From positions 556 to 48,669 of the forward strand of contig VXRL01000099.1 in NCBI GenBank assembly GCA_009838515.1: 48,114 nucleotides of DNA, read 5' to 3'. The translations under genes and the position numbers were made by a program. The first letter of the stretch is position 1. Each line of letters begins with the position of its first letter. This document shows, in pieces, positions 25,390 through 34,026 of the stretch. Under the pieces are notes generated by a model. The model ran no database searches. It saw only the letters and a list, made by a program, of their open reading frames with translations, and was not told the origin of the DNA. This DNA comes from Terriglobia bacterium (GTDB taxonomy: Bacteria; Acidobacteriota; Terriglobia; Bryobacterales; UBA6623).

Positions 25390-27023
25390 TGGCCTACGAG
25401 GACGTTGACGTCGTTGTCATCGGCAGCGGTGCGTCCGGCGGAATGGCTGCCTGGAACCTCACCCGCAAGGGCGCCAAGGTATTGCTGCTCGAAGCCGGAC
25501 GGAAATTCGAGCGCAGCGAATTCTGGTCCCACGTCAAGCCTTGGGAGGCGCGCGAGCGCCGACGGCGCGGGGAGTCTCCCCCTGACTGGATGGGCACTCC
25601 GCTGCGCGAGAGCCCTTACGAGACGCTGCCCGGCAAGCCGTTCTGGCTGGGCCGGGTGTGGGGCGTTGGCGGCAAGACCAACATCTGGGGCCGTGTCTCG
25701 CTGCGCTATTCCGATCTGAACTTCCAAGAGCCGGCCAAGGACGGATGGGAGATTCCGTGGCCGATCACCTACAAGGAAATCGCCCCCTACTACGACAACG
25801 TCGAGAAAAAGATCGGCATCTGCGGGGGAGATGACGACACGCCCTGGCTGCCAGGTTCGTCGAACTACCTCCCCCCGCCGAACCTGCGTTGCGGCGAAGT
25901 GCTGTTGCGCAAGGCCGCGACGAGGCTCAACTATCCGGTGGTGCGCATCCGGCGGGCGGTGCTAACCGAAGCTCATAACGGCCGCAGCCCTTGCCACTAT
26001 TGCGGCGCTTGCCAGAGCGGCTGCGACATCGGCGCGTTCTTCAATTCGTTCGACTACCTGCTGAGAGATTCGCTCGCGACCGGAAGGCTCGAACTGGTCG
26101 AGAACGCGATCGCCGAAGAGATTCTGGTCAGCGATCAGGGGCTGGCGTCCGGTGTCCGGTACTTCGACCGGCTCACCGGCGAAGAGCAGACGGTCCCGGC
26201 CAAGCGTGTGGTCGTCGCGGCTTCGACGGTTGACTCAACCCGCTTGTTGCTCAATTCGAAATCACGCCGCTACCCCAATGGTCTGGGCAACGGCTCCGAC
26301 GTGATCGGGCGCTACCTCTGCGAGCAGTTCCGGCTGCAGGTGCAGGCGTTCGTGCCCGAGCTGATTGGTTCGCCGGCGTCGAACGACGATGGCATATCGG
26401 GCGGACATATCTACATTCCGAGATTCGAACCGACCGATACAAAGCGCGGCTACCTGCGCGGTTTCGGGGTCCCGATCACGGGTATCGGCTGCGCCTCGAA
26501 CGCGAGGTTCGCCAAGAGCCTAGGCGGGTTCGGGCTGTCCTACAAGCGAGCCGTCAAGAAGCATTACCCGGCCCTGATCAAACTGCTCCCCTACGGAGAA
26601 GTCCTGCCCTACAGGCACAACCGCATATCAGTGCAGGGCACGCCGAACGATCGTTTTGGCTACCCGTTGCTGAGAATCGAGTACAACATCGGCGAAAACG
26701 AGCGCAAGATGATCCCGCGCATCTACGACGCTTGCGAAGAAATCTTCCATGAGATGAAGGCCGAAACGTTGCCGTACGAGCGCGGGATGATCGAAACGCT
26801 GGGCACCTCGATCCACGAACACGGCACCTGCCGCATGGGCGAGGATCCGAAGCGCTCGGCGCTGAACAAATTCAACCAAATGCACGAAGTGAGGAACGTC
26901 TTTGTCGTCGACGGCAGTGCGTTCCCAACTGCCACCGAGAAGAACCCCACTCTGACGATTCTGGCGCTGGCGTGGCGGGCGAGTGACTACATGGCCGACC
27001 AAATGAAGCGCGGGGAAATCTGA
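25389..27023 (+). CDS. GMC family oxidoreductase
   Basis: 544 aa, ATG at 25389. FAD-dependent oxidation of an alcohol or sugar is expected. The N-terminal dinucleotide fold is VVVIGSGASGGMAAWNLTRK with LLLEAG following, then GRVWGVGGKTNIWGRVSLR (FAD region). A Cys-rich stretch CHYCGACQSGCDIGAFFNS lies near residue 200-218, as in bacterial gluconate/fructose dehydrogenase-like GMC proteins. The C-terminal active-site region is SIHEHGTCRMG (catalytic His), followed by NVFVVDGSAFPTATEKNPTLTI. No leader peptide, so location depends on a partner; no small Tat subunit or cytochrome gene is adjacent. Its ATG overlaps the stop of the truncated DUF6036 frame. It meets the convergent enolase-superfamily gene with only 11 bp between stops. 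Confidence 0.92.
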   Translation: MAYEDVDVVVIGSGASGGMAAWNLTRKGAKVLLLEAGRKFERSEFWSHVKPWEARERRRRGESPPDWMGTPLRESPYETLPGKPFWLGRVWGVGGKTNIWGRVSLRYSDLNFQEPAKDGWEIPWPITYKEIAPYYDNVEKKIGICGGDDDTPWLPGSSNYLPPPNLRCGEVLLRKAATRLNYPVVRIRRAVLTEAHNGRSPCHYCGACQSGCDIGAFFNSFDYLLRDSLATGRLELVENAIAEEILVSDQGLASGVRYFDRLTGEEQTVPAKRVVVAASTVDSTRLLLNSKSRRYPNGLGNGSDVIGRYLCEQFRLQVQAFVPELIGSPASNDDGISGGHIYIPRFEPTDTKRGYLRGFGVPITGIGCASNARFAKSLGGFGLSYKRAVKKHYPALIKLLPYGEVLPYRHNRISVQGTPNDRFGYPLLRIEYNIGENERKMIPRIYDACEEIFHEMKAETLPYERGMIETLGTSIHEHGTCRMGEDPKRSALNKFNQMHEVRNVFVVDGSAFPTATEKNPTLTILALAWRASDYMADQMKRGEI

Positions 27024-27034
27024 GTTGTCGGCGC

Positions 27035-28249
27035 TCACCAATTGGTGATCGATCCGTCAGGACGGCGGTAGATTGGGATCGGCCTGTCCTGCTCGGTGAT
27101 CTCCGAGACCAAGTTGGCCTTGCTCGGATCGAATTCGACGCCGAGGCCCGGCTTGTCCTTCGGGTAGAGCTTCCCAGCCCGGAAGTCGTAGGACTCCGGC
27201 AGGTGTGGCGCTCTCGGATCGCCAATGCCGCGCATCTCCATCAGGGCGGGGCCCGATAGCGCGCACAGGCAATGCACCAGTGCGGCCTCCGCAACGGGAC
27301 CCGTGAAGTGCGGGATCAGTCCCACGTAGTGCGTCTCGCACAGCGCGGCATGCTTCATGTACTCGGTGATTCCCCCCGAGTTCGGGAGCGTGACCCGGGA
27401 ATAGTCGAACAGCTGGTTCTCGATGAGCATGCTCGAGTCCCAGCGGTCGCCGTAGTGCTCGCCAACGGCCAGAGGCGTCCTCACCATCGGACGCAGCGTG
27501 CGATAGACTTCCGGGTTTTCCGAGCGAATCGGATCTTCGACGAACAAAGGACGCAGGGGCTCGATCAGCCCGCACAGGCGAACGGCGTCGGGCAAGTCCA
27601 GGCGGGTGTGGAAGTCGATGGCCCAGTCACCGTCGTCGCCGACTCCCTCGCGGACTTCCCGGCACATCTCGAACGTCCGGTCGACCATCTTGCGGTGGTG
27701 GTAGCCCTTGCTGGGGTCGGGAGCATCGGCACCGTGAAAGCGGAATGCGCGGTAGCCGAACTCGATGCAGGCCTGCGCGGTCTCCCGGAGGCTTCCCGCA
27801 CTGGGGAACCCGGTTGCGTAGCACTCAACATGGTTTCGCGTCAGTCCGCCGAGAAGTTCGTAGACCGGTACGCCCAGCGCCTTGCCCTTGATGTCGAGAA
27901 GAGCGAGATCGAGGGCGCCGAGGGCGTGTATCTTCTCACGCCCGGGAGGATAGAAGTACTGGCGGTACATCAGCTGCCAGAGGTGCTCGATGCGCGACGG
28001 ATCCTCGCCGACGATGATTCCGGCGAGCTGCTCGATCGAGTCCTTGTGGCCACCTTCGCCGATGCCAGTGATCCCCTGATCGGTCTCCACAGTCACGATG
28101 TGACTCGATTGGTTGAAGATCGGGCGCGCCCCTTCGCCGCCCACGTGGTAGTAACGCACCCGCGTGATCTTCAACTTGGGAAGTGCGGCCCTGAGGCTGG
28201 CGGCGGCCAGGCTGAACGCGAAAGATCTGAGCACGGTCCGGCGGTGCAT
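27035..28249 (-). CDS. Enolase superfamily dehydratase, galactonate dehydratase-like, with export leader
   Basis: 404 aa, ATG at 28249. The mandelate racemase/muconate lactonizing fold carries the metal ligands D212 (IDFHTR, with H214 as in galactonate dehydratases), E238 (FVEDP) and E264 (VGEHYG), and a catalytic-base His314 in LIPHFTGP. These residues match acid-sugar dehydratases that convert a sugar acid such as D-galactonate to its 2-keto-3-deoxy acid; the exact sugar is unknown. Odd point: the N-terminus MHRRTVLRSFAFSLAAASLR looks like a twin-arginine leader, unusual for a superfamily that is normally cytoplasmic. It sits at the end of the minus-strand GH43 run, 150 bp after the carbohydrate-binding protein, so it may act on products of that locus. 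Confidence 0.88.
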   Translation of the reverse strand: MHRRTVLRSFAFSLAAASLRAALPKLKITRVRYYHVGGEGARPIFNQSSHIVTVETDQGITGIGEGGHKDSIEQLAGIIVGEDPSRIEHLWQLMYRQYFYPPGREKIHALGALDLALLDIKGKALGVPVYELLGGLTRNHVECYATGFPSAGSLRETAQACIEFGYRAFRFHGADAPDPSKGYHHRKMVDRTFEMCREVREGVGDDGDWAIDFHTRLDLPDAVRLCGLIEPLRPLFVEDPIRSENPEVYRTLRPMVRTPLAVGEHYGDRWDSSMLIENQLFDYSRVTLPNSGGITEYMKHAALCETHYVGLIPHFTGPVAEAALVHCLCALSGPALMEMRGIGDPRAPHLPESYDFRAGKLYPKDKPGLGVEFDPSKANLVSEITEQDRPIPIYRRPDGSITNW

Positions 28250-28399
28250 GGCACCTAGCCTACACTTCGGCTGTCCGCTGCGGCCGCCCTCCGACGGTGA
28301 GGCTTCTGCTGAGAGCGGCGTGCTTTCCTACTTCGACAACTGTGTCCGGCCCTCGGGCTGCGCCCGCAGCTGCCGCTGCAACGTCCTACCAGCCGCGTT

Positions 28400-29008
28400 T
28401 CAGCGTGGCTCAGGAATGAACTCTGGGCTGCTCGCCAGAGCCCAGGCGTCCATCTCGAAGCCGTCCTCGCGCATCGAGAACATGACCGTGTGACGGCCGG
28501 GCTTGTCGATGTCGAGCCAGATCAGGCCCGGCACGCCGCAATGCTCCTCGGCGGTGCGCTGCTTGCTCGCCCAGGTCCAGGCATTCTTGCCCTCGCACCA
28601 TTGCATGCGCTGGCCCGACTCGGGCCAGGCGCCGTCAATACCGACGTGGATGCCGTTGTCTTCCGTGCCGGTCGAATAGGCGCGCACCCAAACGAAGTAG
28701 CGGCCGGGGTTGGTGATCGAGACGTCGTATTCCAAGACCGCCATGACACCGGGCTCGTTGGTGAAATTCTGGCCGCGGATGAGCTTGTCGTCGTGAGTGG
28801 TGCGCGTGTCGGGCAACACTTCGACGTAAGCGTTGCCACTTGCGCTCTCGGCATGTGCGCCGTTCGAGACGACGACCCATTCCCGCACCTCGGTCAGCTT
28901 CTGGCGGTCGAAGTTCTCGGCCTCCACTTCGAGCAGGCCCGCCCTTTCGGTCGGAACCTCGGCGCTTGCCAAAAGGCATGCTGCGAGGAATAGCAGGGCC
29001 TGGCGCAT
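28400..29008 (-). CDS. Secreted carbohydrate-binding-type protein
   Basis: 202 aa, ATG at 29008, signal peptide MRQALLFLAACLLASAEVP. The mature part is one beta-sandwich-like domain with AENFDRQKLTEVREW, YVEVLPDTRTTHDDKLIRG, FTNEPGVMAVLEYDV, GRYFVWVRAYSTGTEDNGIH and MREDGFEMDAWAL. From memory this resembles modules attached to agarases and to the C-terminus of GH115 enzymes in marine Planctomycetes and Bacteroidetes. Here it stands alone as a small secreted protein with no catalytic residues recognised. It starts 34 bp after the GH43 stop, so it is probably the fourth gene of that operon and may help bind the same polysaccharide. Confidence 0.75.
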   Translation of the reverse strand: MRQALLFLAACLLASAEVPTERAGLLEVEAENFDRQKLTEVREWVVVSNGAHAESASGNAYVEVLPDTRTTHDDKLIRGQNFTNEPGVMAVLEYDVSITNPGRYFVWVRAYSTGTEDNGIHVGIDGAWPESGQRMQWCEGKNAWTWASKQRTAEEHCGVPGLIWLDIDKPGRHTVMFSMREDGFEMDAWALASSPEFIPEPR

Positions 29009-29042
29009 CCCGAGATTGTATCCTCAGCCTCCTCAGGAGGCG

Positions 29043-30587
29043 TCACTCGATAGCCCGGTATTGGAAGTCCTCGACCCGCACAGAGCCGGAGCCTTTCGCA
29101 TAGACTCCCAGCTTGAGGCTTGAAAACCCGCCGAGGTTGTTCGTTTGGAATCCGGAAACCTCGAGACCGCGCGGGTGCTGGATCCAGTTCGACCCGTCCT
29201 TCGAGGAGTAGAGAGCGACGTCATGCTCGAGCATGCGGATCTTGAAGTGGCGGCAGCCAGCGCACGGCGCGGCGTCGCGCGGGAACGGCCGGCCGCCCTT
29301 GATCAGAACAGCCTGTCCGTCGAGATAGCCGATACCGGCGAAGGCGTCCCGGCTGTAGTAGAGAACGAACCCGACTTCCGGCGAGCCGTCGACGTCAATC
29401 GTCATCTCCGCTTCGTAACTGTGGTCGGATGCGAGCGCATGGAGAACGCGCGGACGGTCACCTGCGGCATCGAACTCGAGGGCACCGTCGGAGACCGAGT
29501 ATTGGTCCGTCGAGTCGATTCCGTCAAAGTGCCATTGGAGCGGGAGTTCCGGACCCTCGAAATCCTCGGACTTCAGGCGGTAGTTTCGCACCGAGTCGGC
29601 TTGGAACGCTTCGCCATCGGGCGAGCTGATGTCGTACCAGCCTTCGTCCGTCCATTCGACCGGTTCGACGAGGGTTTGCCGCCCCATCGTCCGATATCCG
29701 TTCTCGTAGCCGTGGTAGACGATGTACCACTGACTGTCGGGTCCCTCGATTACGGTCCCGTGCCCTTTCGACCACCACGGCTCGGGACGACTCCAGGTCC
29801 GCACGATCGGGTTCAGCGGACTGTTCTCCCACGGACCGAGCGGCGACTTCGAGCGCGCCGAAACGACCATGTGCGACGTGGAGGGTCCGGCCGTGCCGCC
29901 TTGGGCAGACGTCAGGTAGTAGAAGCCCTCGCGATGAAGGAGCTTCGGCGATTCCAGGCAGAAGCACTCGGTTACCCATTCGCTCGGGTAATCCCAGCCG
30001 CCGTAGACCTTGCTCGGCTTGCCGAGAACAGACAGGCCGTCGGAGGCCAGCTCGACTGCGCGACCGCCGTTTAGGTGGAGGTAGCGTCTGCCGTCAGGGC
30101 CGGCGACATGTCCTGGATCGATTCCGCTGACCTCAAGGTCGATCGGTTCCGACCAAGGCCCGTCCGGCGTCGCGGCGGTGGTCACCCAGTTTGTGCCGCC
30201 TGCAGGGAAGTAGAGATAGAACAGATCCCTGTGCTTGATCAGATCCGGCGCCCAGACGGTGCCGACGTGCCGCCGCAGCGCGTGAGTGAGCGGCTCCCAG
30301 TTATACAGGTCGCTCGAGCGCCAGATCAGCAGACCCGGCACACGGTCGAACGACGAGTGCGTCATGTAGTAGCTGCTTCCGTCGCGGACGACCGTAGGGT
30401 CCGGAAAGTCTCCCGTGAGAATGACCGCTGGTCCTGTATCCGCTGAAGCCTCGCCTCCCAGCGGCGAGACAGGGGCCGAGCTACATGCCGCGAACAATGC
30501 CGCGAGCACCGTCAATGCGATCAACACTAAGCCAAATCCAGATCCATTCCCAACCCCACCTTCGCCGGCCCGTATGGCAAGGCTCAT
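29043..30587 (-). CDS. GH43-type glycoside hydrolase lipoprotein
   Basis: 514 aa, ATG at 30587. A hydrophobic leader ends in FAAC (Cys35), a lipobox, so it is probably anchored to the outer membrane. Residues about 55-330 form a five-bladed propeller with the three family acids: D63 in GDFPDP (general base), D157 in GIDPGHV and E212 in LESPKLL (general acid). HGTVIEGPDSQWYIVYHGYEN is the late propeller blade. A C-terminal beta-sandwich (about 345-514) has YEAEMTIDVDGSPEVGFVLYY and LKLGVYAKG and resembles DUF1349/CBM-type domains. GH43 enzymes cleave arabino-, xylo- or galacto-configured linkages; which one is not clear. Its ATG overlaps the TGA of the upstream TonB_C gene (ATGA), so translation is likely coupled. 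Confidence 0.9.
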   Translation of the reverse strand: MSLAIRAGEGGVGNGSGFGLVLIALTVLAALFAACSSAPVSPLGGEASADTGPAVILTGDFPDPTVVRDGSSYYMTHSSFDRVPGLLIWRSSDLYNWEPLTHALRRHVGTVWAPDLIKHRDLFYLYFPAGGTNWVTTAATPDGPWSEPIDLEVSGIDPGHVAGPDGRRYLHLNGGRAVELASDGLSVLGKPSKVYGGWDYPSEWVTECFCLESPKLLHREGFYYLTSAQGGTAGPSTSHMVVSARSKSPLGPWENSPLNPIVRTWSRPEPWWSKGHGTVIEGPDSQWYIVYHGYENGYRTMGRQTLVEPVEWTDEGWYDISSPDGEAFQADSVRNYRLKSEDFEGPELPLQWHFDGIDSTDQYSVSDGALEFDAAGDRPRVLHALASDHSYEAEMTIDVDGSPEVGFVLYYSRDAFAGIGYLDGQAVLIKGGRPFPRDAAPCAGCRHFKIRMLEHDVALYSSKDGSNWIQHPRGLEVSGFQTNNLGGFSSLKLGVYAKGSGSVRVEDFQYRAIE

Positions 30588-31339
30588 GGAATCTCGAATG
30601 CCACGCTGATAGTCACTACCGTCTCGACAGGCCGGCCGTTAAGGAGCGTCGGATTGTATCGCCATTGCCGGACGGCATCCGAGGCGGCGCTTACCAGTCG
30701 TTCGTCAACGAACGAGTTGAGTGTGGAAATGCCGACAAGACGGCCTCCTGTCCCAATGACACCTTCCAATTGCACAGTGCCCCCGACGCCTTGGCTCACC
30801 GCGTCGGCTGGGAAAGTCGGTTCCACGTAGTTAACCAGCGTCGCCCTGCGAACGTTTCCGCCGACTCGGACTCTCCGCCGCGGCTCGCCGGGCCGGACGG
30901 ATGGCGGTTGCGGCGGCGGGCCCGAAATCACGATTGCCTCAACGATAGGCTCGATTTCCAGCACGACGTCTAGATGGCGATCCGTGGTGAGATCGAGATC
31001 CCGGACATCCGGCTCGAAGCCGGACGGCCCTCGGACCTCGATTCGGTACGACCGTGATGGAGGAAGCCCCTCGATCCGGAAGGATCCGTCCGCGCCAGCT
31101 GTCGTCGCTTCGGCAACTTCCCGCGCCGCATCAGTAACGAGTACAACTGCGTGAGGAATGTGGGCTCCGCTCGGGTCCTGAACAGACCCGGACAGCTCGA
31201 CTTCCTCGTGACGATTGCAGGCGGGAGCCGTGAGCAGGAACGCCACCAGTGCGGGTATAACGGCGTATGCCAAGAAGCGCCGGCTCGCCGCCCGCTCCAC
31301 GGAGCCGCAGCCGATCGGGCGCGCCTGCGCAATCGGCAT
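30584..31339 (-). CDS. Lipoprotein with CarboxypepD_reg-like and TonB C-terminal domains
   Basis: 251 aa, ATG at 31339. The leader ends at Cys41 (TAPAC), a probable lipidation site. Residues about 45-135 are an Ig-like carboxypeptidase regulatory-type domain (VELSGSVQDPSGAHIPHAVV, GADGSFRIEGLPPSRSYRIE). A Pro-rich linker (GPPPQPPSVRPG) leads to a TonB C-terminal domain (about 170-251): VEPTFPADAVSQGVGGTVQL, WRYNPTLLNGRPVETVVTIS. Such combinations are frequent in Acidobacteriota. Unlike true TonB it appears lipid-anchored rather than held by an N-terminal inner-membrane helix with ExbB/D nearby, so coupling to a receptor is uncertain. Two base pairs separate it from the lipocalin-like gene and it overlaps GH43 by 4 bp: a tight three-gene operon. 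Confidence 0.85.
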   Translation of the reverse strand: MPIAQARPIGCGSVERAASRRFLAYAVIPALVAFLLTAPACNRHEEVELSGSVQDPSGAHIPHAVVLVTDAAREVAEATTAGADGSFRIEGLPPSRSYRIEVRGPSGFEPDVRDLDLTTDRHLDVVLEIEPIVEAIVISGPPPQPPSVRPGEPRRRVRVGGNVRRATLVNYVEPTFPADAVSQGVGGTVQLEGVIGTGGRLVGISTLNSFVDERLVSAASDAVRQWRYNPTLLNGRPVETVVTISVAFEIP

Positions 31340-31341
31340 GG

Positions 31342-32334
31342 CTACTCAGTGATACGGGCCCACCGAAGCGCGGTCTGCAATTGCCGACCCTGACTGTCGG
31401 ATTGGACCGGGGGCTTCAGCGTGAGGTGCGTGTCGCTGAGCTCGTAGAAGCGCTTCGCGTCTGTCCCCGTGCCCGCCGGGTTTTCGCTGCCAATGCGGTG
31501 ATGGACGACGAATCCTTCGTCCTCGTGGACGGAGAATGGACCGAAATAGCTGGCGTACGTACGCGTAGCCGCCAAGGCTTCCTCGGCCGTAGGCCGGTCT
31601 CCCGCATACCGGTTCCTGCCCGGGCGCATCAGATGCACGGACATGTGGCCGGACGGAGCATACATGATATAGGCCTTTTCGTACTGGTCGATGGGTACGG
31701 ACTCACCGTCGGTCGTCTGGCGCGTGACCGACTCGATTCGATAGACCCCGACAAGCTTCCTGTGGGTCTCGGTCAGTTCCGACTCGGGCAGAGCCGGAAG
31801 CCTCTCCCAGGTCAGGAACGTCTTCGAACCGTCTTCCCGCGCTGGAGGCTGGAGCGTCAACGTGTTCTCGCCGAAGGTGTAGAAGCGCTTGTAGTCCGAG
31901 CCGGCTCCGCGCGGGTCGAGACTTCCCACGAGGTGGTGGGTCACGTATCCTTCGTCCTCGTTGACGCTGAAAGGGCCGAAGTACGAGGTGTAGGTGCCGA
32001 TCAGGGCCAGCGCTTCCTCGGGCGTCGGCCGGCCCTCCGAGTAGGGTTGGCGACCCGGCCTCATGATCGTCACACCCATGTGTCCGGAGGTGTCGTACAT
32101 GATGTAGCCGAGCCGGTCCTCGATCGGTGGAGACTGCAGCTCGCCGTTGGCGTCACGGCGCTCGATGCGGGCAAGAGACCAAGCACCCGCGAACTGCTGG
32201 AGCGAGGCGGCGACTGGGCCACTGGAGCCTGCTCCCTCCGACTCTGTGCCAGCCGGCGGCGCGCTCGACCCGCACCCAAGGAGCAACAGGAACGCTCCCG
32301 CTGCGGCGATCAAGCGTGGGTGAGTCTGCGTCAT
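31342..32334 (-). CDS. Tandem lipocalin-like domain lipoprotein
   Basis: 330 aa from the ATG at 32334; a TTG five codons earlier is possible. The leader ends in the lipobox LLLGC (Cys21). Two homologous lipocalin-like (Lipocalin_5-type) domains follow: the first has GYIMYDTSGHMGVTIMRPGR and YFGPFSVNEDEGYVTHH, the second AYIMYAPSGHMSVHLMRPGR and YFGPFSVHEDEGFVVHH. Each ends in a strand reading TLTLQPP or LTLKPP. The close identity shows internal duplication. Single-domain relatives are common secreted proteins in soil and marine bacteria with unknown ligand. It is the first gene of the run leading to TonB_C, GH43 and the carbohydrate-binding protein. Confidence 0.85.
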   Translation of the reverse strand: MTQTHPRLIAAAGAFLLLLGCGSSAPPAGTESEGAGSSGPVAASLQQFAGAWSLARIERRDANGELQSPPIEDRLGYIMYDTSGHMGVTIMRPGRQPYSEGRPTPEEALALIGTYTSYFGPFSVNEDEGYVTHHLVGSLDPRGAGSDYKRFYTFGENTLTLQPPAREDGSKTFLTWERLPALPESELTETHRKLVGVYRIESVTRQTTDGESVPIDQYEKAYIMYAPSGHMSVHLMRPGRNRYAGDRPTAEEALAATRTYASYFGPFSVHEDEGFVVHHRIGSENPAGTGTDAKRFYELSDTHLTLKPPVQSDSQGRQLQTALRWARITE

Positions 32335-32511
32335 GTCCACTGGACCCAAGGCCGGTCGTCGACCCTGTTCTGCGTGGTGACAGAGTTGAGGGCCGTGCGC
32401 AAGTTTATCAATACCTGAGCTATGGGAGGGAGCAAAATTTCGCGCCGATTGTCTCCGCGCTTGAATCGTGAGACGGCTCCCGGGAGTGTCAGGCCCATCG
32501 CCCCGCGCGGG

Positions 32512-33900
32512 CTATCCCATCCGGCCTCCGAGCGATTTCGCAAACTGCTCAGGGATCGCCGCGCCGAGCCGCTGCTTGACAGTCGTGTGCGCTGGGTCCG
32601 CCGCTAGGTTCGTCCACTCATGAGGATCGGATTCGTGGTCATAAAGCTCCTCCGTCCCGTCCGGATAGCGGATGTAGCGGAAGCGCTCATCTCGTACGGA
32701 CGCGTAGCCCTCCCCGAACGTGGTCAGTGCCGGGCTCGCCCAGTCAGCTTGGGGATCTTCGAGCAAGGGCCGCAGCGACCGGCCTTCGAGTTGATGAGCG
32801 GTCGGTTCCAGGCGGCAATAGTCCGCCAGCGTTGGGTATAGATCGATCGACCCCACCGGCCGCGCGCAGGTCTTGCCCGCGTGCGCTGAGCCGGGAAGGC
32901 GGATCGCCATCGGGGTCAGCGATGCCTGCTCCCACAGAGTCGTCTTCTCCCAGTGGTCCTTCTCTCCGCAGTGGTAGCCGTTGTCGGACCAGAAAACGAC
33001 GATGGTGTTGTCGGCGTAAGGGCTGTTGTCGAGAGCGTCTAGTACTCGCCCGCAACTCCAGTCCGCGAAGGAAGTGCAGGCTAGGTAGGCCCAGACGAAC
33101 TCCCGCCAGGACTGCTCGGTGTCCTTGCCGCTGACAACGAAACGCTCGCCCCAGACCGCCGCCAGGTCGCGGCCCAGCTGGGGAACGTCCGCGAGATCGT
33201 CTTCCTTGTAGGGCGGCAATTCGACGTCGGCGAGGTCATACATCTCGAAGAACCGTTTGGGAGCGGTAAACGGCGTGTGGGGGCGCCACAAGCCGTAGGC
33301 CAGGAAGAACGGCCTTTCGTGCTCCTGCGAGAGGAAATCGACGACTGAGTCACCATTGACCACGTCGGGGAAGTCGGAGTCCGGCTCCTCCCATGGCGTC
33401 CAGCCCCAGAACCGACCCGCGACCTGGTCTTCCTCGGGCGGGAAGGGGCCGAAGCCGCCGCCGTGCGGCTTGTTGTCCCACATGGCTCGGAGTTTCTCGT
33501 CCGCGACCGGGGCATGGGTGAGCTTGCCCTGTCCATACGACGTGTATCCACTCCGCTGGAAGAGTTCCGGCAGGGATTCCGTACTGTCGAGCGGGGCTTG
33601 GGTCCACGGATCGGAGCCGTTGCGATAGGCGCCGGTCGTGTGCGGGTACAGGCCGCTGAAAACGGCCGCGCGCGAAGGCACACAGGCGGGCGAGGCGCAA
33701 TAGGCCTTCTCGAATGTCAGGGCAGTGCTCTTGAACCGGTCGAGATGAGGGGTCTTTACGCCGCCGAGGGTGTTGTAGAACCCGTAGTCGTTCATGTCGT
33801 CGACGATCAGGAAGAGGACGTTCGGGCGTTGTGCTTCGGTGCGGGAGCACGCAAGGCTACCAGCGAGGCTTGTTGCTAGGAACTGGCGGCGGTTCAGCAT
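32512..33900 (-). CDS. Family S1 sulfatase, iduronate-2-sulfatase-like, Tat lipoprotein
   Basis: 462 aa, ATG at 33900. The leader NRRQFLATSLAGSLACS (3-19) has a twin-arginine motif and a possible lipobox Cys18. Metal Asp pair VDDM (33-36), maturation motif CVPSR (73-77). GQGKLTHAPVADE lies in the GKWH position. Later blocks AYGLWRPHTPFTAPKRFFEM and WSDNGYHCGEKDHWEKTTLW fit the iduronate-2-sulfatase/choline-sulfatase-like group. The tail LYDHESDPHEWTNLAADP closely parallels the sulfatase at 23135-24622, indicating paralogy. It lies 126 bp after the amidohydrolase gene on the same strand and may share its transcript. Confidence 0.93.
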   Translation of the reverse strand: MLNRRQFLATSLAGSLACSRTEAQRPNVLFLIVDDMNDYGFYNTLGGVKTPHLDRFKSTALTFEKAYCASPACVPSRAAVFSGLYPHTTGAYRNGSDPWTQAPLDSTESLPELFQRSGYTSYGQGKLTHAPVADEKLRAMWDNKPHGGGFGPFPPEEDQVAGRFWGWTPWEEPDSDFPDVVNGDSVVDFLSQEHERPFFLAYGLWRPHTPFTAPKRFFEMYDLADVELPPYKEDDLADVPQLGRDLAAVWGERFVVSGKDTEQSWREFVWAYLACTSFADWSCGRVLDALDNSPYADNTIVVFWSDNGYHCGEKDHWEKTTLWEQASLTPMAIRLPGSAHAGKTCARPVGSIDLYPTLADYCRLEPTAHQLEGRSLRPLLEDPQADWASPALTTFGEGYASVRDERFRYIRYPDGTEELYDHESDPHEWTNLAADPAHTTVKQRLGAAIPEQFAKSLGGRMG

Positions 33901-34026
33901 GGTGTCAACAGATCATTCTCGCCAAGTGCGCCAATCCTCGGTCGCAGATGGTGCTTGCGTAGGTGGACGCGGCGTAGCGTCGATCATGATGTCGCTGCAC
34001 TGTTGCAGGCCGAAACTGGCAGGCAT

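Noticed and set aside
31267..32418. 383-codon plus-strand frame
   Set aside because: Antisense to the lipocalin-like lipoprotein; no start context or domain.
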